DNA of 64,000 nucleotides from positions 33,672 through 97,671 of the forward strand of contig JBCFYV010000253.1 in NCBI GenBank assembly GCA_039000515.1, given 5' to 3'. Made by a program: the position numbers and the translations under genes. This DNA comes from Timema cristinae (taxonomy: Eukaryota; Arthropoda; Insecta; Phasmatodea; Timematidae). Under the pieces are notes generated by a model. That model saw only the letters and a list, made by a program, of their open reading frames with translations. It was not told the origin of the DNA and did no database searches. Shown here piece by piece: positions 10,701-22,574 of the stretch (position 1 is the stretch's first letter; each line of letters opens with the position of its first letter).

Positions 10701-12790
10701 ACATGTATGTTCAAAGCCCCGTCCCAACGGTGAAAACCCGAAATCTAATTTGGGAATCTTACCAAGGCCCAAATACAGGCTATAAAGGGTTTTCCCCCTA
10801 TTTTTTACCCCAGGACCGACCGCTAACCATTTTGGGAGAAAATTTTAAATGCTTTGATACACCTTGTTTCAGGTCTTTGATGGGGGGGATCGAAGTTAGT
10901 TTAAAATCAAATAAGACCCCAGGAACCTTAGGGCCTCCGAGACTGGTGAAAAAATGGGGTTTCCCATTCAAATATTGGGGGAAAAGCTGTATTCCGCGTA
11001 ATCTCTGGAAGTGGAAAAAACCTCGTTTTGGCCACTAAAAAGGGGTTTAAAGCCACTAAAAACGTTTTTGACCAACCATAAATTGTTGACGCTAATTGAA
11101 ATCTCCCCGTTAAAGCCCTGCGGAGACTGAACTGCAAAAATTGCCTAGTCATCCACGAAAAGGCATGAACGAAAAAATTTTAAGCGCACGTGTTTACAAT
11201 GCTTTTTAAATCGCAATAGCAAACAACGTACGGGTTAAGATACTACCCTGAGGCACCCCTTTTTCCCTTGAATAAAATCATGGGAAATAAGGTTTTTTAA
11301 AAACCTTACCCGGAAGTGTCTATCTGACATAGAATTAGTTATAAAAATAGGGGGGTTTCCCCCTGGAACCCCCAATTAAACAGATTTTAAAAACCCCCTG
11401 TACGGGCCGGGGTGGTGTCGTAACCCTTCTCCAAATCAAAGAAGACTCCCAAAAAGGGGTGTTGTTTATGAAGGAAGGCGTCACGAACTGCTGTAAAAAG
11501 GGGCGAACAAGATTTTTCTACGGTGAATCGGTTACGACGAAAGCCACTTTTCATATGGGATGTAATTGGGGGATTCTAAATAACCATAAAAACTTTTATT
11601 GATCATTTTCTCTAAATTTTGCATACCTAACTAGTTAATGCAAAAGGGTCTATAATAGTTGGCTCAAAATTTATCCTTGCCACTTATATTTTTCGAATAA
11701 GGGTTTTAATTTGCCCCCACAGTGTTAAAAACTGACGAGATTCCCAAAAAATTTGTAGAGGTCTAGGGGGAAACCCCCCCCCCCGGGGCAGGGGAAAATT
11801 TTATGCATCATTTCATAATGGATATCATCCGGGTCAAAATTGTGTTCAAGCCGGGGACAAGACAGGGGATAAGTTTCCTTTTTTAGTAAAGGGGGGGGTT
11901 ATAATCTTCCCCCTTTTTTTGGCCAAAATCCTTTAATATGGCTCTCGATATTCTGCCTTATCACCAAAAACTCTTTTGAGTAGCTTGAAAGTGCAGAAAT
12001 AGGGGGCGAACAGGGCCCCAATACTTTGACAACCTCCACAGGGGAGGAGACAAGCGAACCGTTAGACATAAGGCGGAAAACCAAATTATTTAATTTTGCT
12101 ACTACTTAAAATTTTCGAATATTGCCCCCAAATTTTTTGTTGTGGGAGTGGTAATTGAAAGGGGGTTTAAAAAAAAGGGGTTTTCCAAGACCCCTCCTTT
12201 TTGCTTTCTCGAATAACCAAAGCGAGCCCGAGCGCGTAGAATCCGGAATGTCTCCAGATTTTCTTTAGTGGGGAAAAACGATGAAGAGGCGTTAGGGCCC
12301 TTCGACGGCCAGAAATAGCTTGCCAAAACTCATCTTTCCCCCCAGGGGAAAAGGGTGGGGGGCGCGGATTTAGGGATGGAAGACTCCCCCCCCTCGATGC
12401 CCCCTTGAAGTAAAATGCCCAGCTTTAAAAATTGAAAGTCAGTTGTTGGGGTTCACCAAATACGGCGAGCTCACGGGAAACCCATTCCCTTTACACGTTT
12501 TTTCACCCAATGGGGTAGCCGGGCCCCTACTGGGAGGATCTTAAGTGATAGAGCAGAATGGAATAATGATCACTGCCCCTTAAGTCCAAGGGACCTCCAA
12601 AGGAAAAGGGGGCAGTGACCCCCGGGGTTTTCATAAGGTTTTGGTCGATGGCAAAAAGGATACCCTTAACACCGGGTTTTCCCCCAAAAAAGAATATCCT
12701 CACCATCCTCCCACGGCGTCTTAAATGAATGCCCCCCACCAGGTTATGCGCTTTTAAAAACCCCCCCCAAAAACAATATATTTGACTCAA
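7735..12790 (-). mobile_element. I/Nimb-like LINE, copy A, 5'-truncated and heavily corrupted
   Basis: Collinear with copies at 16.2-22.6 and 50.7-56.7 kb. From the high-coordinate end, endonuclease remnants lie at 11900-12790, reverse transcriptase remnants at 10240-11900, and RNase H plus the C-terminal region at 8100-9660. The 3' region starts at a GTTATTAGGGCCTT block. The 5' part (ORF1 and the N-terminus of the endonuclease) is absent, as in normal 5' truncation. No long frame survives. Many dinucleotides of the other copies are replaced here by homopolymer runs (for example ACCACC to CCCC), which is unusual for normal decay. Confidence 0.75.
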
Positions 12791-13179
12791 ATTTTATGGG
12801 CACTGAAGAGCTTCTATACTTTCACCAGCTAGTTTTTTTTTTGTAAAGGGGAAGTTTTTTAGAAATAAATAAAATTAGTCATTGAAAACAACAGTTTTGA
12901 TTGGGAAAAAATTTGACAGTGTTTGTAAACCCATGGGGCCCCGGTAATGCCCGGGAAAGTAAAAGGGTTTTTTACTTTTCTGGAAGATTATTTGATGTAG
13001 CTTTGTTGGAAGATTTTTTGAAGATAAAGTTTTAAATACCACTGCATTATCCATCAATAAGCCCTTTGTCCTAAAGACATGAAATTCACTCCTGTCCTCG
13101 ATCCGTGGTGCGATTTATCAATAAGATCCGAGATAGGGCATGAACAGAAGGGAATTCTGTGAACTCCTTGAAGCAGAAT

Positions 13180-13980
13180 GGAAGACAAACACCGGGTGAG
13201 CTTCTGCCTCATTGTAGTGTCCGTTTTCACGGGAAAGGCACTTGAGAGATTTTGGGAAATTTTAAAAGGGGTAATGTTCTGAATTTTTGGAAGAAAATGG
13301 GGAACTACCTGATGAGTATGCTTTTGAAGAATGAAGACTGGCTATGGAAGTTGCTTTTTGACGGACATTATGGTCCCCCTTTAAAACAACTTGAATCAGC
13401 GTTTGCAAGGTAAAAATAACATTTTTCCGACCCTATTCAGTTTCATTCAGGCTTTTAAAGCAAAGCTCACTCTGCTGGATCATGATATATTTCTCAGAAT
13501 GAGCTCTCCCAATTTCCTCAAATTTAAAACACTTTCCAACAATGAATGTAGTGGTGGGCTTCCAGGCTTTTATAAATACAAACATTGCTAGTTCTGATTT
13601 GAAAAACTCTTTTGAAACTAGGTTTTCAAACTTCCAAGATGAAAAGAAATATGTTCAATTTTCACGAATCCTTTTTCAAATTTCTAGGGAAAGGAAATTT
13701 TTCTCTACCCTTTGACGTACAAATTGAAATTCTTGATATTCAAAATCAATGCTGCAATTCACAGCAAGTACAAGGAAGTAGTTGGGAATCCATCCGGCCA
13801 ATAATTTTTCATCTTCTGGAAATGCCTTCCCTCGTGCCAGTATCCTAAATTAAAGACCTGGCCTTGAGATAATGTTGTAGGTTTAGTTCTACATACATTC
13901 TGTGAGCAAACATTTTCACTTATGAACTTGGTGAAAAATAAGTACCGTTCAGTTCTCATGATAACCATCTAAAAACCTGA
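13180..13980 (+). pseudogene. hAT transposase relic (ZBED5/GTF2IRD2-like), C-terminal half
   Basis: Conceptual translation across frames gives the signature order of this hAT subgroup. A partial RNase H-like core (DWLWKLLF) comes first, then LNQRLQGKNN near 13390, an AFKAKLTLLDH helix, and the dimerisation end with CEQTFSLMNLVKNKYRS at 13900-13960. Several frameshifts and a premature stop (13846) break it. The BED finger and first catalytic residues are not visible. Family placement is from known conservation of LQGKNN and EQTFS.MN.NK; the relic cannot be functional as assembled. Confidence 0.7.
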
Positions 13981-14852
13981 TCCTTCTTGCTTCTTCCAAA
14001 AGTAATCCAAATATTAATGAGCTTGTTAACGTTAAAGAGATCCAGAAACCTCACTGAAACTGAAATATTTTTTATTATTAAAAATTGTTGTGATTTCTAC
14101 TATTATTCAGTTTTCTTCTTATTGCTGTTTTTATTAACATCATTAATAGAACATAGTCACAGAATTAACAGCGTGTTTTGAACAGTGTACAGTAGCTGTG
14201 AATTATTTTTGGTGAAAATTCTTGAAACATGGGTTTTGCTAATGTATTTTATATGTCTTATCTGAGAAACACAGGTATAAACCCAAACTCCTAATATAAT
14301 TAGCAATAAATAATTATATAAAGTTAATTACAGTATTATATATCATTTTTTAAATGGGCTTTATTTATTATTGGCTATATTTTTCTAAAGGTGTTGTGGG
14401 TACAGAAGTTAAGTTAGGTTTGAGATTTTGGGGTGGAGTGCACGCCAAGCATTCTTAGTGCAAATAGTGGCATGCCAGGAAGAAGGTTGGCCACCCCTGC
14501 ACAAACACAATTGTGATCACAAGCACATTATTGTGAATTCAGATTTACAAAGGTCAGAACAGAACCATTGAAACAGTTTTAAATTTGACGATCTTGGTTC
14601 AAAGCTCTGATATCAAATACTGATGATTTGAATATTTGATGTCTTGTCTTGATGTCTTACCAAATGACAAAAATATTTTTTACATTCATTGATTCATCCA
14701 ATTTCATATTTTTGGAGTTAGTCATTTTGGTTTCCGAGTGGCACATATATAAAAAACCCAACCCCGAGATCAGTGATTTTGGTGGATTAGTTATTTCAAG
14801 TTTATAAGATATTTTTTTAAAGAAAAGTCATTTGTTGGCTATGTTCACTTAC

Positions 14853-15009
14853 TTGTGTGTGTGAAGCAATGATTCGCGGGACCACTCTGCGTTCTTCCAG
14901 AAGTCTTTTCAGAGCCTCCTGGAGGTCTGTGGCTTTTGTGTAAGTGCCGCCTTCCAACGTGCTAACTCTTCTACCATTAAACTGCTCGCCAGGAACTTAC
15001 TGCGCCAAA
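14853..15009 (-). CDS. BLZF1: golgin-45 exon, C-terminal coiled-coil region
   Basis: The exon spans a TTTCTAG acceptor and a GTAAGT donor. It encodes WRSKFLASSLMVEELARWKA, then after a one-base shift ATDLQEALKRLLEERRVV. The CEVWRSKFLAS region is the most conserved part of golgin-45, the Golgi matrix protein that binds GRASP55 and RAB2. The exon is 157 bases. Adding one G at the acceptor (GG to G) and one G in AAGCC restores exactly 159 bases (53 codons) and joins the 24170-24340 exon in phase 0. Both missing bases are in short G runs, so sequencing error is the simplest explanation. Later 3' exons were not found. Confidence 0.75.
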
Positions 15010-15839
15010 CTAGAAATAAGGTAAATATGGAGTTATATTTACTTTATTGTAATCTGTAAGACTTTATATCATTAGACCTGGCAGTTTTTATAATAACAAC
15101 AGTATAATTATAGTCATTCATGTCTTACAGTAATCATCCTGAGCTATCAAAGCGAATACTAAATGTTGTGCGAGGAATTCTCTTTCAGGGAGATTAAACT
15201 GGAAGTTTTTAAAACATATAGATAGAGGGGAATGTGTTGTCGATTTCAGCGAATAATGAGTCTTCAAGAGTCATCTATAAGAACAATCTGATCGAAAGCA
15301 AATGCAATTCTTTAAAGTGTTGAATTTTGTCTGAATTTATGTGTCACAAGAGTACTACATCGAGATCAGATGCAATGGGGGTGGGGGGGTGAAAAAAAAA
15401 AGGTGTGGCTGTGTTATGGACACGGCCCCTGTGTTGTATGTGAATACGTTTATGTAACGGGTTATTTTATTTATGTATTCAGGATAAAAGCAAGGACAAA
15501 AAATAAATATTGTGTTCAATATAACTTTAATAATGATAAGATAGATTTTTGATAATATTTTTTTATTCTAACACATTTTTATTCACTGTCACTACTTTAA
15601 AGTTTTATAACAATCAATAGATTTTGACGACAGCTGATGAGTAAAACTTAAAGAACAACGTAGCTTCTCCGAGTCAAAAGTTATACCAATTGCAAATCTC
15701 GATACGCAGCAAAAAACCTCAAAATGGCGGCACTTTTCCCCCCCCACCGCGCGCGATGCATCACTGTTCTCACGTATCGTAATGCATTCCTTTGATCCTT
15801 TAGCTATCCAGTGGTATAATTTAATTTTTGGACGTAGAG

Positions 15840-16236
15840 GATAGATTGAAGACTACAACGCCAAACTGTATCCCCCGATTTTGTTATCATTAGGTTTTTT
15901 GGATTCCCCTGTATGGTACAAATTTAAAGACGTATTCATGTCAAAATGGAAAAGCTTTTAAAAGTTTTTTAAATGCAGAATTAACGCTAGATAATCAAAA
16001 TCCAACAACATTTAACGTTTAGTAAGGTTGGTTCAATCGTTTTAAGGCTCACAACGCTTTTCACAGATTAAAAGTTATGTGTGAGGTTGCTTCTGCAGAT
16101 AATGCAGGAGCTGATAAATTTCAGAAAAACTAACATTAAAAAAATATTATTGCAGAAGGGGGTTTTTATGGAAAAAAGCAAGTTTTTAATTTAGACGAGA
16201 CGGGTCTATTTTGGAAAAGAATGCCAAGCAAAAACC
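15840..16236 (+). pseudogene. Tigger (TIGD1-like) transposase relic, first half
   Basis: Frames on the plus strand give GWFNRFKAHNAFHRLKVM, EVASADNAGADKF, then VFNLDETGLFWKRMPSK. These match the CENP-B-type helix-turn-helix end and the first DDE motif (DETG) of pogo/Tigger transposases. In-frame stops occur (for example two adjacent ones before GWFNRF). The gene is cut at 16237 by a LINE with a 12-base target duplication, and continues at 22575. The left end of the transposon was not found. Confidence 0.8.
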
Positions 16237-16248
16237 TATTTCTATAAG
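16237..16248. repeat. LINE copy B target-site duplication, left
   Basis: TATTTCTATAAG here is repeated exactly at 22563-22574. It flanks the LINE on both sides. Confidence 0.9.
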
Positions 16249-16599
16249 TTTATTATTATTGTTGTTTAATGGACCATCGACAACATCTAGGTCATTGGGG
16301 CCTTGAAATATATTAAAAACATAATAAAATCCCCATAGGGGAAAGAGATAAAACATTCACCATCCGAGACACTCCAAAAGGATGCTCAAATGGCTCATGG
16401 TATAAATTAAGTGATACACCTGCTAAAAAAAAAACCACAAGTGTATCACTCCAATAAAAAGACAAAACAAACAAAATTAAAATATAAAAACTTTAAAAAG
16501 ACAAAACATGTTAAAAGATAATACGTTAAAAAGACAAAACAACATGTTAAATTGTAATAAAACTGTTAAAAAGATCTCAATATGAATAATATCCAAAAG

Positions 16600-19500
16600 A
16601 CCCACTTTATAAAAGTGACTCAAATGGCATTAAAAAGACCCGCCTGGCGTATAAAACGGAGTAAACAAATAACTCCATCCGACTATCGCGTAATAAAAAC
16701 GTAAAGTACCTTTAAAATCAAGACCAAGGGATAGGGGCTAGTTTGCGACACTCCACCAAATGTGATGCACACTAAGGGAGTATCACAAAACTCACACACT
16801 GGAGGTGGATCCCCTCTTAGTAAAAAAACTAGGGTCAATGAAGTAAGCCCGACGCGGAGCCCTCGTCACGATGACCTCCTCTCTTCTAGACTTTCGTAAG
16901 AAGAGGCCATCGCGACACACCGTCCCTGATGGACCGACTTGTTCTGAGCAGGGGTCGAGACCCACTGCTCGTGCCAGGTGCTTAAGACTCCACGCCGAAC
17001 ATAACCCTTTAGATCTAAAAACATGACACTCAGACTCGCCTCCGAGGCAGGCGTGCTGCCCCCTTTGGCTGCCGGTCCGCCAAGATCATTTCCTGGAAGA
17101 CCACGTTACCAGGAAATCCAGCAAAAGGCGAGCCGGGTGCTTAATGAATCAATTTTAAAAATTTGCTCATGTATCATCTGCACGAGGGGATTCCATGAGT
17201 AGAGAGTGGACAATGCCGACAGAGCACTCATGGAATCCGTGCAGATGAGGACAGAACGGTGACTCTTCCGAAAAACAAAACACAAAGATTTAAAAATTGG
17301 CATATAATTCAGCCGTAAAAACACTGGTTTCATTAGGATCCCAAAATTTTAAAAATTGGATCCTTCCACAAAAAAAGCAAAAATCCCCGAGACTCCAGAT
17401 TTAGAGCCATCATGTAGATGCCTCAAATCCTGAAAGCGAGTGGAGAGGACTCATTAAAGGTCCTCTCATAACAAAGTTTGGGGGTCGCTTTAGGGAACTT
17501 GGCAAGATCAAATGGCATTTTGGAGGGCGTATCTTCCAGGGAGAAACTCGATCTGGTGATAAAGGGATAGCCTTTGGCAGGACTATCCCACACGTTCGAA
17601 AACCGATAGCATCCGGATCCCACACGTGTCGAAAACCGATAGCACCGGATCCCAACCCCGGGCCCATACTACCCATTTAGTTTCATACAAACACGGGTTT
17701 GGGGGATGAAACACAGGGCGGTAAGCAACATTATTTGGCATGCAATGCAGTTTCGACACGTAAGATGCCAGGAATAAGGGCCGCCGGTAAGAAAGAGGGT
17801 GCTCACCGGCGTCGGCAAAGATGCTGACGACTGGACTGTACGAAAAGCACCAGTAGGCCAGTCGAATGCCAGCATGGGGACGCTAACAAGCATCTTTAAC
17901 GCCGAGGGTTTTAAACGGAACCATATACAAAACTGCCGTAATCAAGTTTTGATTCACCAAGGCTCTATAGAGGCGCATCAATTTTCCCTATCGGCACCCA
18001 AGAGCGACCACTCACAACTTTAAGTAAATTTAAAGCTTTAAAACACCTCGCTTTCAGGTCTTTGATGGGGGGATCCCAAATTAGTTTAAAATCGAATAAA
18101 AGTCCCAGGAACTTACGGGCCGGAGAAAGGTAAAACAAACGTTGTTCCTTAAAATATTGGGGGCTGGCTGTATCCGCGTAATCTAAGGAAGTGGAAAGAC
18201 AGTCGTCTTGGCCGCAGAGAAACGAAAACCATTACGAGCTGCCCACAACCATAATTGTTTACAGCGAGTTGATCTGTCGTTCAGCCCGTGGAGACTTGAC
18301 GAACGCAATAAATTGCGTAGTCATCCACAAAAAGGCATAACGAACAGGGAAAACGCACGTTGTCTACAATGCTATTTATCGCAATAGCGAACAACAGCAG
18401 CCCCTTTAAAGGGCTTCCCCGGGGGACCCCCTTCTCTTGAATAAAATCATCGGATAAGGTGTTGTTTAAACCTTCCGGGAAATGTCTATCTGACATAAAA
18501 TTAGCTAAAAAAATAGGGAGGCTCCCCCGAACCCCCAATTAAAAAGGTTTTTTAAAAATGCCGGGAACGCCATGTAGTATTCGACCCTTCTCCAAATTTA
18601 AAAAAAAACAGCCAAAAGATGCGTTTTATGGAAAAGGCATCACGAACAGCAGTCTCAAGACGGACGAGATGATCAACCGTGGCGGTTACGGCGAAAACCA
18701 CATTGAATATTGGATAGCAGATTGCGGGATTCAAAAAACCATATAAGTCGTTTATTTATCATTTTTTCTAATATTTTGCATACACAGCTAGTTAAGGCTA
18801 TCGGTCTATAACAAGTTGGCTCTAATTTATCCTTGCCACTTTTATATATTGGGATAACGGTTGCTTGCCTCCACAGTGTTGGGAATTGACGAGATTCCCA
18901 AACACAATTGTAGAGGTCTAAGAGGAACCCCCGTCCAGCAGGGGACAGTTGGCGCAACATTTCATAATGGATATCATCCGGGCCAGAAGTTGAATTGCCC
19001 GCCGGGGACAGGGCATAAGTAATTTTCCTATTTAGTAAAGGGGGAGTTATAATCCTCCCCCCGACTTTGGCCAAAATCAATAGTAAGGCGCTCGATGCAC
19101 CGCGAACTCGTTAGAGTAGCTCGCAGTGCTAGAAATATTGGCGAACATCGAGCCCAATACATTGGCGACCCCCAAATAGGGGAGGAGACAAGTGAACTGT
19201 TTGACATAAGTGCGGGTATATCATAAATGTTATTTTTGCTACTACGTACTTTACGAATGTGATCCCAAACCTTGGTTGTGGGAGTGGAAATAGTAAGGGT
19301 AGAAATAAACTGTCTCCAAGACTCTCTTCTGCTTTCTCGAATGATACGGCGAGCTCTAGACGTAGAATCCGGAATAACCCCAGATTCTCCGAAGTAGGAC
19401 GGCGATGAAAGAGACGTAGGGCCCTTCGACGGTTAGAAATAGCCAGCCGGCACTCCTCGTTCCACCAGGGAACAGGACAGTGGCGCGGTTTAGGGATGGA

Positions 19501-20355
19501 TGCCCTCGCCGCCGCTATGACCGTCGAAGTAAATTGCCCAGCCTTAACATCGACGTCAGGAGGATGGGTTCGTCGAAGTAAATTGCCCAGCCTTAACATC
19601 GACGTCAGGAGGATGGGATTCGTCGAATACGGCGAGCTCGCGGAATTTATCCCAGTTAGCACGTTTGGGAACCCATTGGGGGAACCTTGCTGTACTGGGA
19701 GGATCTTTAACTTGTGAAAGCAGAATGGGAAAAGTGATCGCTGCCACATAGGTCCGAGTGAACCTCCCAAAGGAAGTGAGCAGCAATCTCGGGGCTACAT
19801 AGGGCTAAGTCGATGGCAGAGGATACACCATTAAAGGTGGAGAAATGTGTCTGGGTCCCGGTGTTCATTAACACCAGGTTTCCCGAGACAAGAATATCCT
19901 CTACCATCCTCCCGCGGGTGTCTGTAAAATTAGACCCCCACACCAGGTTATGCGCGTTAAAGTCCCCCAAGATGATATAGGGGGCGGGGAAGTTGTATAA
20001 AGAGGGCCTCTAGAGTCCTCTTGGAAACACGTTCACCTGGTGGGAGGTAAATGCAGCATACGGTTACCTCCATAGGAAGGGAGACTCTGACAGCAATCAC
20101 TTGGAGATCAGAGACAATATTTATAAACTTATGATATATGTTCCTACGTGCAAATATAGCTACACCTCCGCTAGCCCGATCAAAGAGTGGCTTGTCGGTA
20201 CGATACACATCGTACCCACGAAGCATCGGGTTGTCAGTTGGGCGGAAATGGGTTTCCTGCAAACACAAGATGGGAGGATGCAGGGAAGAAATTAGTAGTT
20301 TAATTTCCTCTGCACGAGCATAGAAACCCCTACAATTCCATTGTAGTAGCGACAT
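16600..20355 (-). pseudogene. LINE copy B ORF2: endonuclease, reverse transcriptase, RNase H
   Basis: The start MSLLQWNCRGF at 20355 opens the APE-type endonuclease. LQETHF, YLPPGE, GDFNAHN, IDLALCSPE and GSDHF motifs follow down to about 19700. The reverse transcriptase occupies about 19080-18280: YRPIALTSCVCKILEKMI, then GVPRGSPL, then the catalytic LFVDDYAI (consensus FVDD). RNase H remnants (CTDSMSALSAL, FCWISW) lie near 17100-17330, and the C-terminal cysteine region lies further down. The product nicks target DNA and primes reverse transcription of its own RNA. At least ten frameshifts or stops prevent a full product. A 49-bp direct duplication lies inside at 19522-19619. Confidence 0.85.
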
Positions 20356-20379
20356 TATTTATTATTATATAATTTAATT

Positions 20380-21982
20380 AAATATCCTCACAATCCATAA
20401 CACTATCCTTTAAAAATAAAAATTTATTGAGGACTTTTTTAGGTCCTCTTGCTTTTCCCAATCTCTCTTGGACCTCCCGCTTTAGGAGAGGCTTTGGTTC
20501 GTCCTGTAGAGACTGGGACGGGGGATCCTTACGCGAAGGCTTTGTTAAAGCCTTCGACGCTTTTTTTAAAGTTATTTTTTTCGGCGGTCCCTCGCTGGTC
20601 CTTCCCCAAGGCACCAGTGGGACTCGCCTTTGCGACCTCGCCTGTACCACCACTCATCCCGACCTCCGGCGTTCCTGAGGCGGGGTTGAGCGGCTCGACA
20701 ACGGTCGCAGATGGTTTAGGACCCCGAGGAGGACTCGGGGGTGTTCCTCGAGTGGGGCTCGGCGGGGTTCCTCGAGGAGGACTCGGAGGGGGTCCACGAG
20801 GAGGGTTCGGGGGTGTTCCCCGAGGAGGCCTCCTCGGGGGTAAAGATGGTGGAGGCGACTTCGGCGGGGGTGTCGCCCCATGTACTAATTTTGGCACCAC
20901 CATAGATGGTGCTGGCTGTCTTAGTGTCTCGTGTAGAGACGATTGGCACAGGTCGTGTAGGCGTTTTGGGCGATATTAACTGCGCAATGACAGTTGGGGC
21001 AATTTATGTTCTGGCTTACAATTTGACTATAAGATGTCTGAAATACCGGAGCTTGACTGGATACATATTCCTTGCGGGCCTGGGCATAAGGGATCTTCTT
21101 TTCACATTGGATCTCCAGGACTTTTTTCTCCACCTTCCATTTCGGACAGGTCCGAGACCAAGCAGAATGCGGACCCTTGCAGTTGATGCAGCACTTAGGA
21201 GACTCACACGGTGTATCGTGAGCCTCCTGTCCGCAATCCGCACAGGTTGGCCTTCCACGGCATCTCAGCTTCGTATGCCCAAATTCCTGGCACTGAAAAC
21301 AGCGCCGAGGGTTAGGGACATACGGGCGGACCTGAGCACGTGGAAGCCTGCTCGAACCTCCTTTGGGAGGATGGGAGTCGCAAAGGTGAGGATATATGTA
21401 TCCGTCTTTTTCTCTTGTCCGTTCTTTTTGTTAATGATACGGTAGACCTCGGTGACATGCTGGGGGGAAAGCTCCTCACAGATATCCTCAATGCTTATAC
21501 AGTCGAGGTCATAACAAGTGACCACTCCCCTGCAAACATTGAGGAACCTGTGGGGCTCTACCTTCACCTTTATATTTGCCGTATTACTCACCGGTATTTC
21601 GGAGATCGCCATATTTTGTGGATTGAGTGTCGGTCATAGTCTGAATCATAATGGTGCCATCACGCAGTTTCCTTATTAAGACGTCAGATTTTGCTGCTCC
21701 ATTTATCACTCTTTCGAGGATAAATGGGCTGACACGTTTTAGATCTTCACTTTCATTCACTCGAGACATCACCAGGAAGCGGGGCTGGGGCCTCACCACT
21801 TCCTGGCTTTTTATCAAGACAGGGCTGGACGGCCTTACCCGTTTCCGCCTCTTATCATTAATACGGCCTTGTGAGGGGCCGGGCAGTAAGATGCCAGCAG
21901 AACTTGGCAGTACGGTGCCAGCGGACAGTAAGGTGTCAGCTGTGACAATACACTCAGTCATGAGTTTAAGGACAACCTGCAA
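20380..21982 (-). pseudogene. LINE copy B ORF1: gag-like nucleic-acid-binding protein
   Basis: Reading from 21982 down, an N-terminal basic region leads to a set of zinc knuckles at about 21020-21320. In copy G the related cysteine/histidine segment reads VNCKGPHSAWSRTCPKW. A serine/proline-rich tail follows, with degenerate TPPSPPRG repeats (20640-20870) and a lysine-rich end. Such proteins coat LINE RNA in the ribonucleoprotein particle. The frame is broken several times. The proline repeat block is longer here than in copy G. Confidence 0.75.
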
Positions 21983-21989
21983 AAGTACT

Positions 21990-22562
21990 CGGATCGTAGA
22001 CCAGGTTGATCCCAGTTGGTTCTACCACATAGGGCCCTGTTAACTCTTCCGACGAGAGGCTCCATACGACGCTAGACATGACAACCTTCATATGGAGCAT
22101 CGCCGGAAGAGATGTCACCACAGCAAGTGTATGCAGGAAAGTGCCAATTTTACGTCCGGAACCCTCATGAACGCAACCGGTCTTTTCTCAAGGTAGGGTA
22201 CCCGGTTGTCATCCCTAAGGCCCTTTACCAAGATATTACAACCGGCGCACTTTCACTCAGGAGCTCAAAGCGGTGGTATCCAATATTAACCGAGAAGAGC
22301 CGTGTTAGATGCCAAGGTCGTCAACAAAGGGGCCAAAGATCTCTGTGCAGGATTTAACGGCAGGGGAAGGGAAGAAAAAGGAAGGAAAGAGAAGGTGGAA
22401 GAAGGAAAATAGAAAGAGAAGGAAAAGAAAGTGAAAGGAAAGATGTAGGATAGGGTTGTCCTGCACGAGGTACATCCTGCACAGATGCCTCCCCTTTTAG
22501 TCGCCTCTTACGACAAGCAGGGGTTACTGCGGGACTATTCTAAACCCCGTCCCGCAGGGGGG
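21990..22562 (-). promoter_or_regulatory. LINE copy B 5' UTR / internal promoter region
   Basis: About 570 bases between the element start and ORF1. The first 60 bases, with the CCCCTGCTTGTCGTAAGAGG block, are almost identical among all 5' ends in the window, suggesting a constrained promoter or protein-binding role. A polypurine tract (plus strand 22365-22440) varies in length and composition among copies. Internal promoters are known for I-type LINEs; the function here is inferred. Confidence 0.5.
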
Positions 22563-22574
22563 TATTTCTATAAG
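22563..22574. repeat. LINE copy B target-site duplication, right
   Basis: TATTTCTATAAG, identical to 16237-16248. Confidence 0.9.

Larger units (their letters stand above)
16249..22562 (-). mobile_element. I/Nimb-like LINE, copy B, full length
   Basis: A 6.3-kb element running from the CCTGCGGGACGGGG-type 5' end at 22562 to an ATT-rich 3' tail at 16249, bounded by the perfect 12-bp duplication TATTTCTATAAG. It has a 5' UTR with a polypurine/polypyrimidine tract and ORF1 with CCHC knuckles. ORF2 carries AP endonuclease, reverse transcriptase, RNase H and a terminal CCHC motif. The presence of RNase H places it in the I group. All ORFs are broken. The part below about 18.6 kb shows more homopolymer-type errors than the rest. 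Confidence 0.9.

Noticed and set aside
20449..20979. 176-codon plus-strand frame, glycine-rich
   Set aside because: It is the antisense shadow of the proline-rich LINE ORF1 on the minus strand.
20906..21445. 179-codon plus-strand frame
   Set aside because: Antisense of the LINE ORF1 zinc-knuckle region, whose minus-strand motifs are clear.
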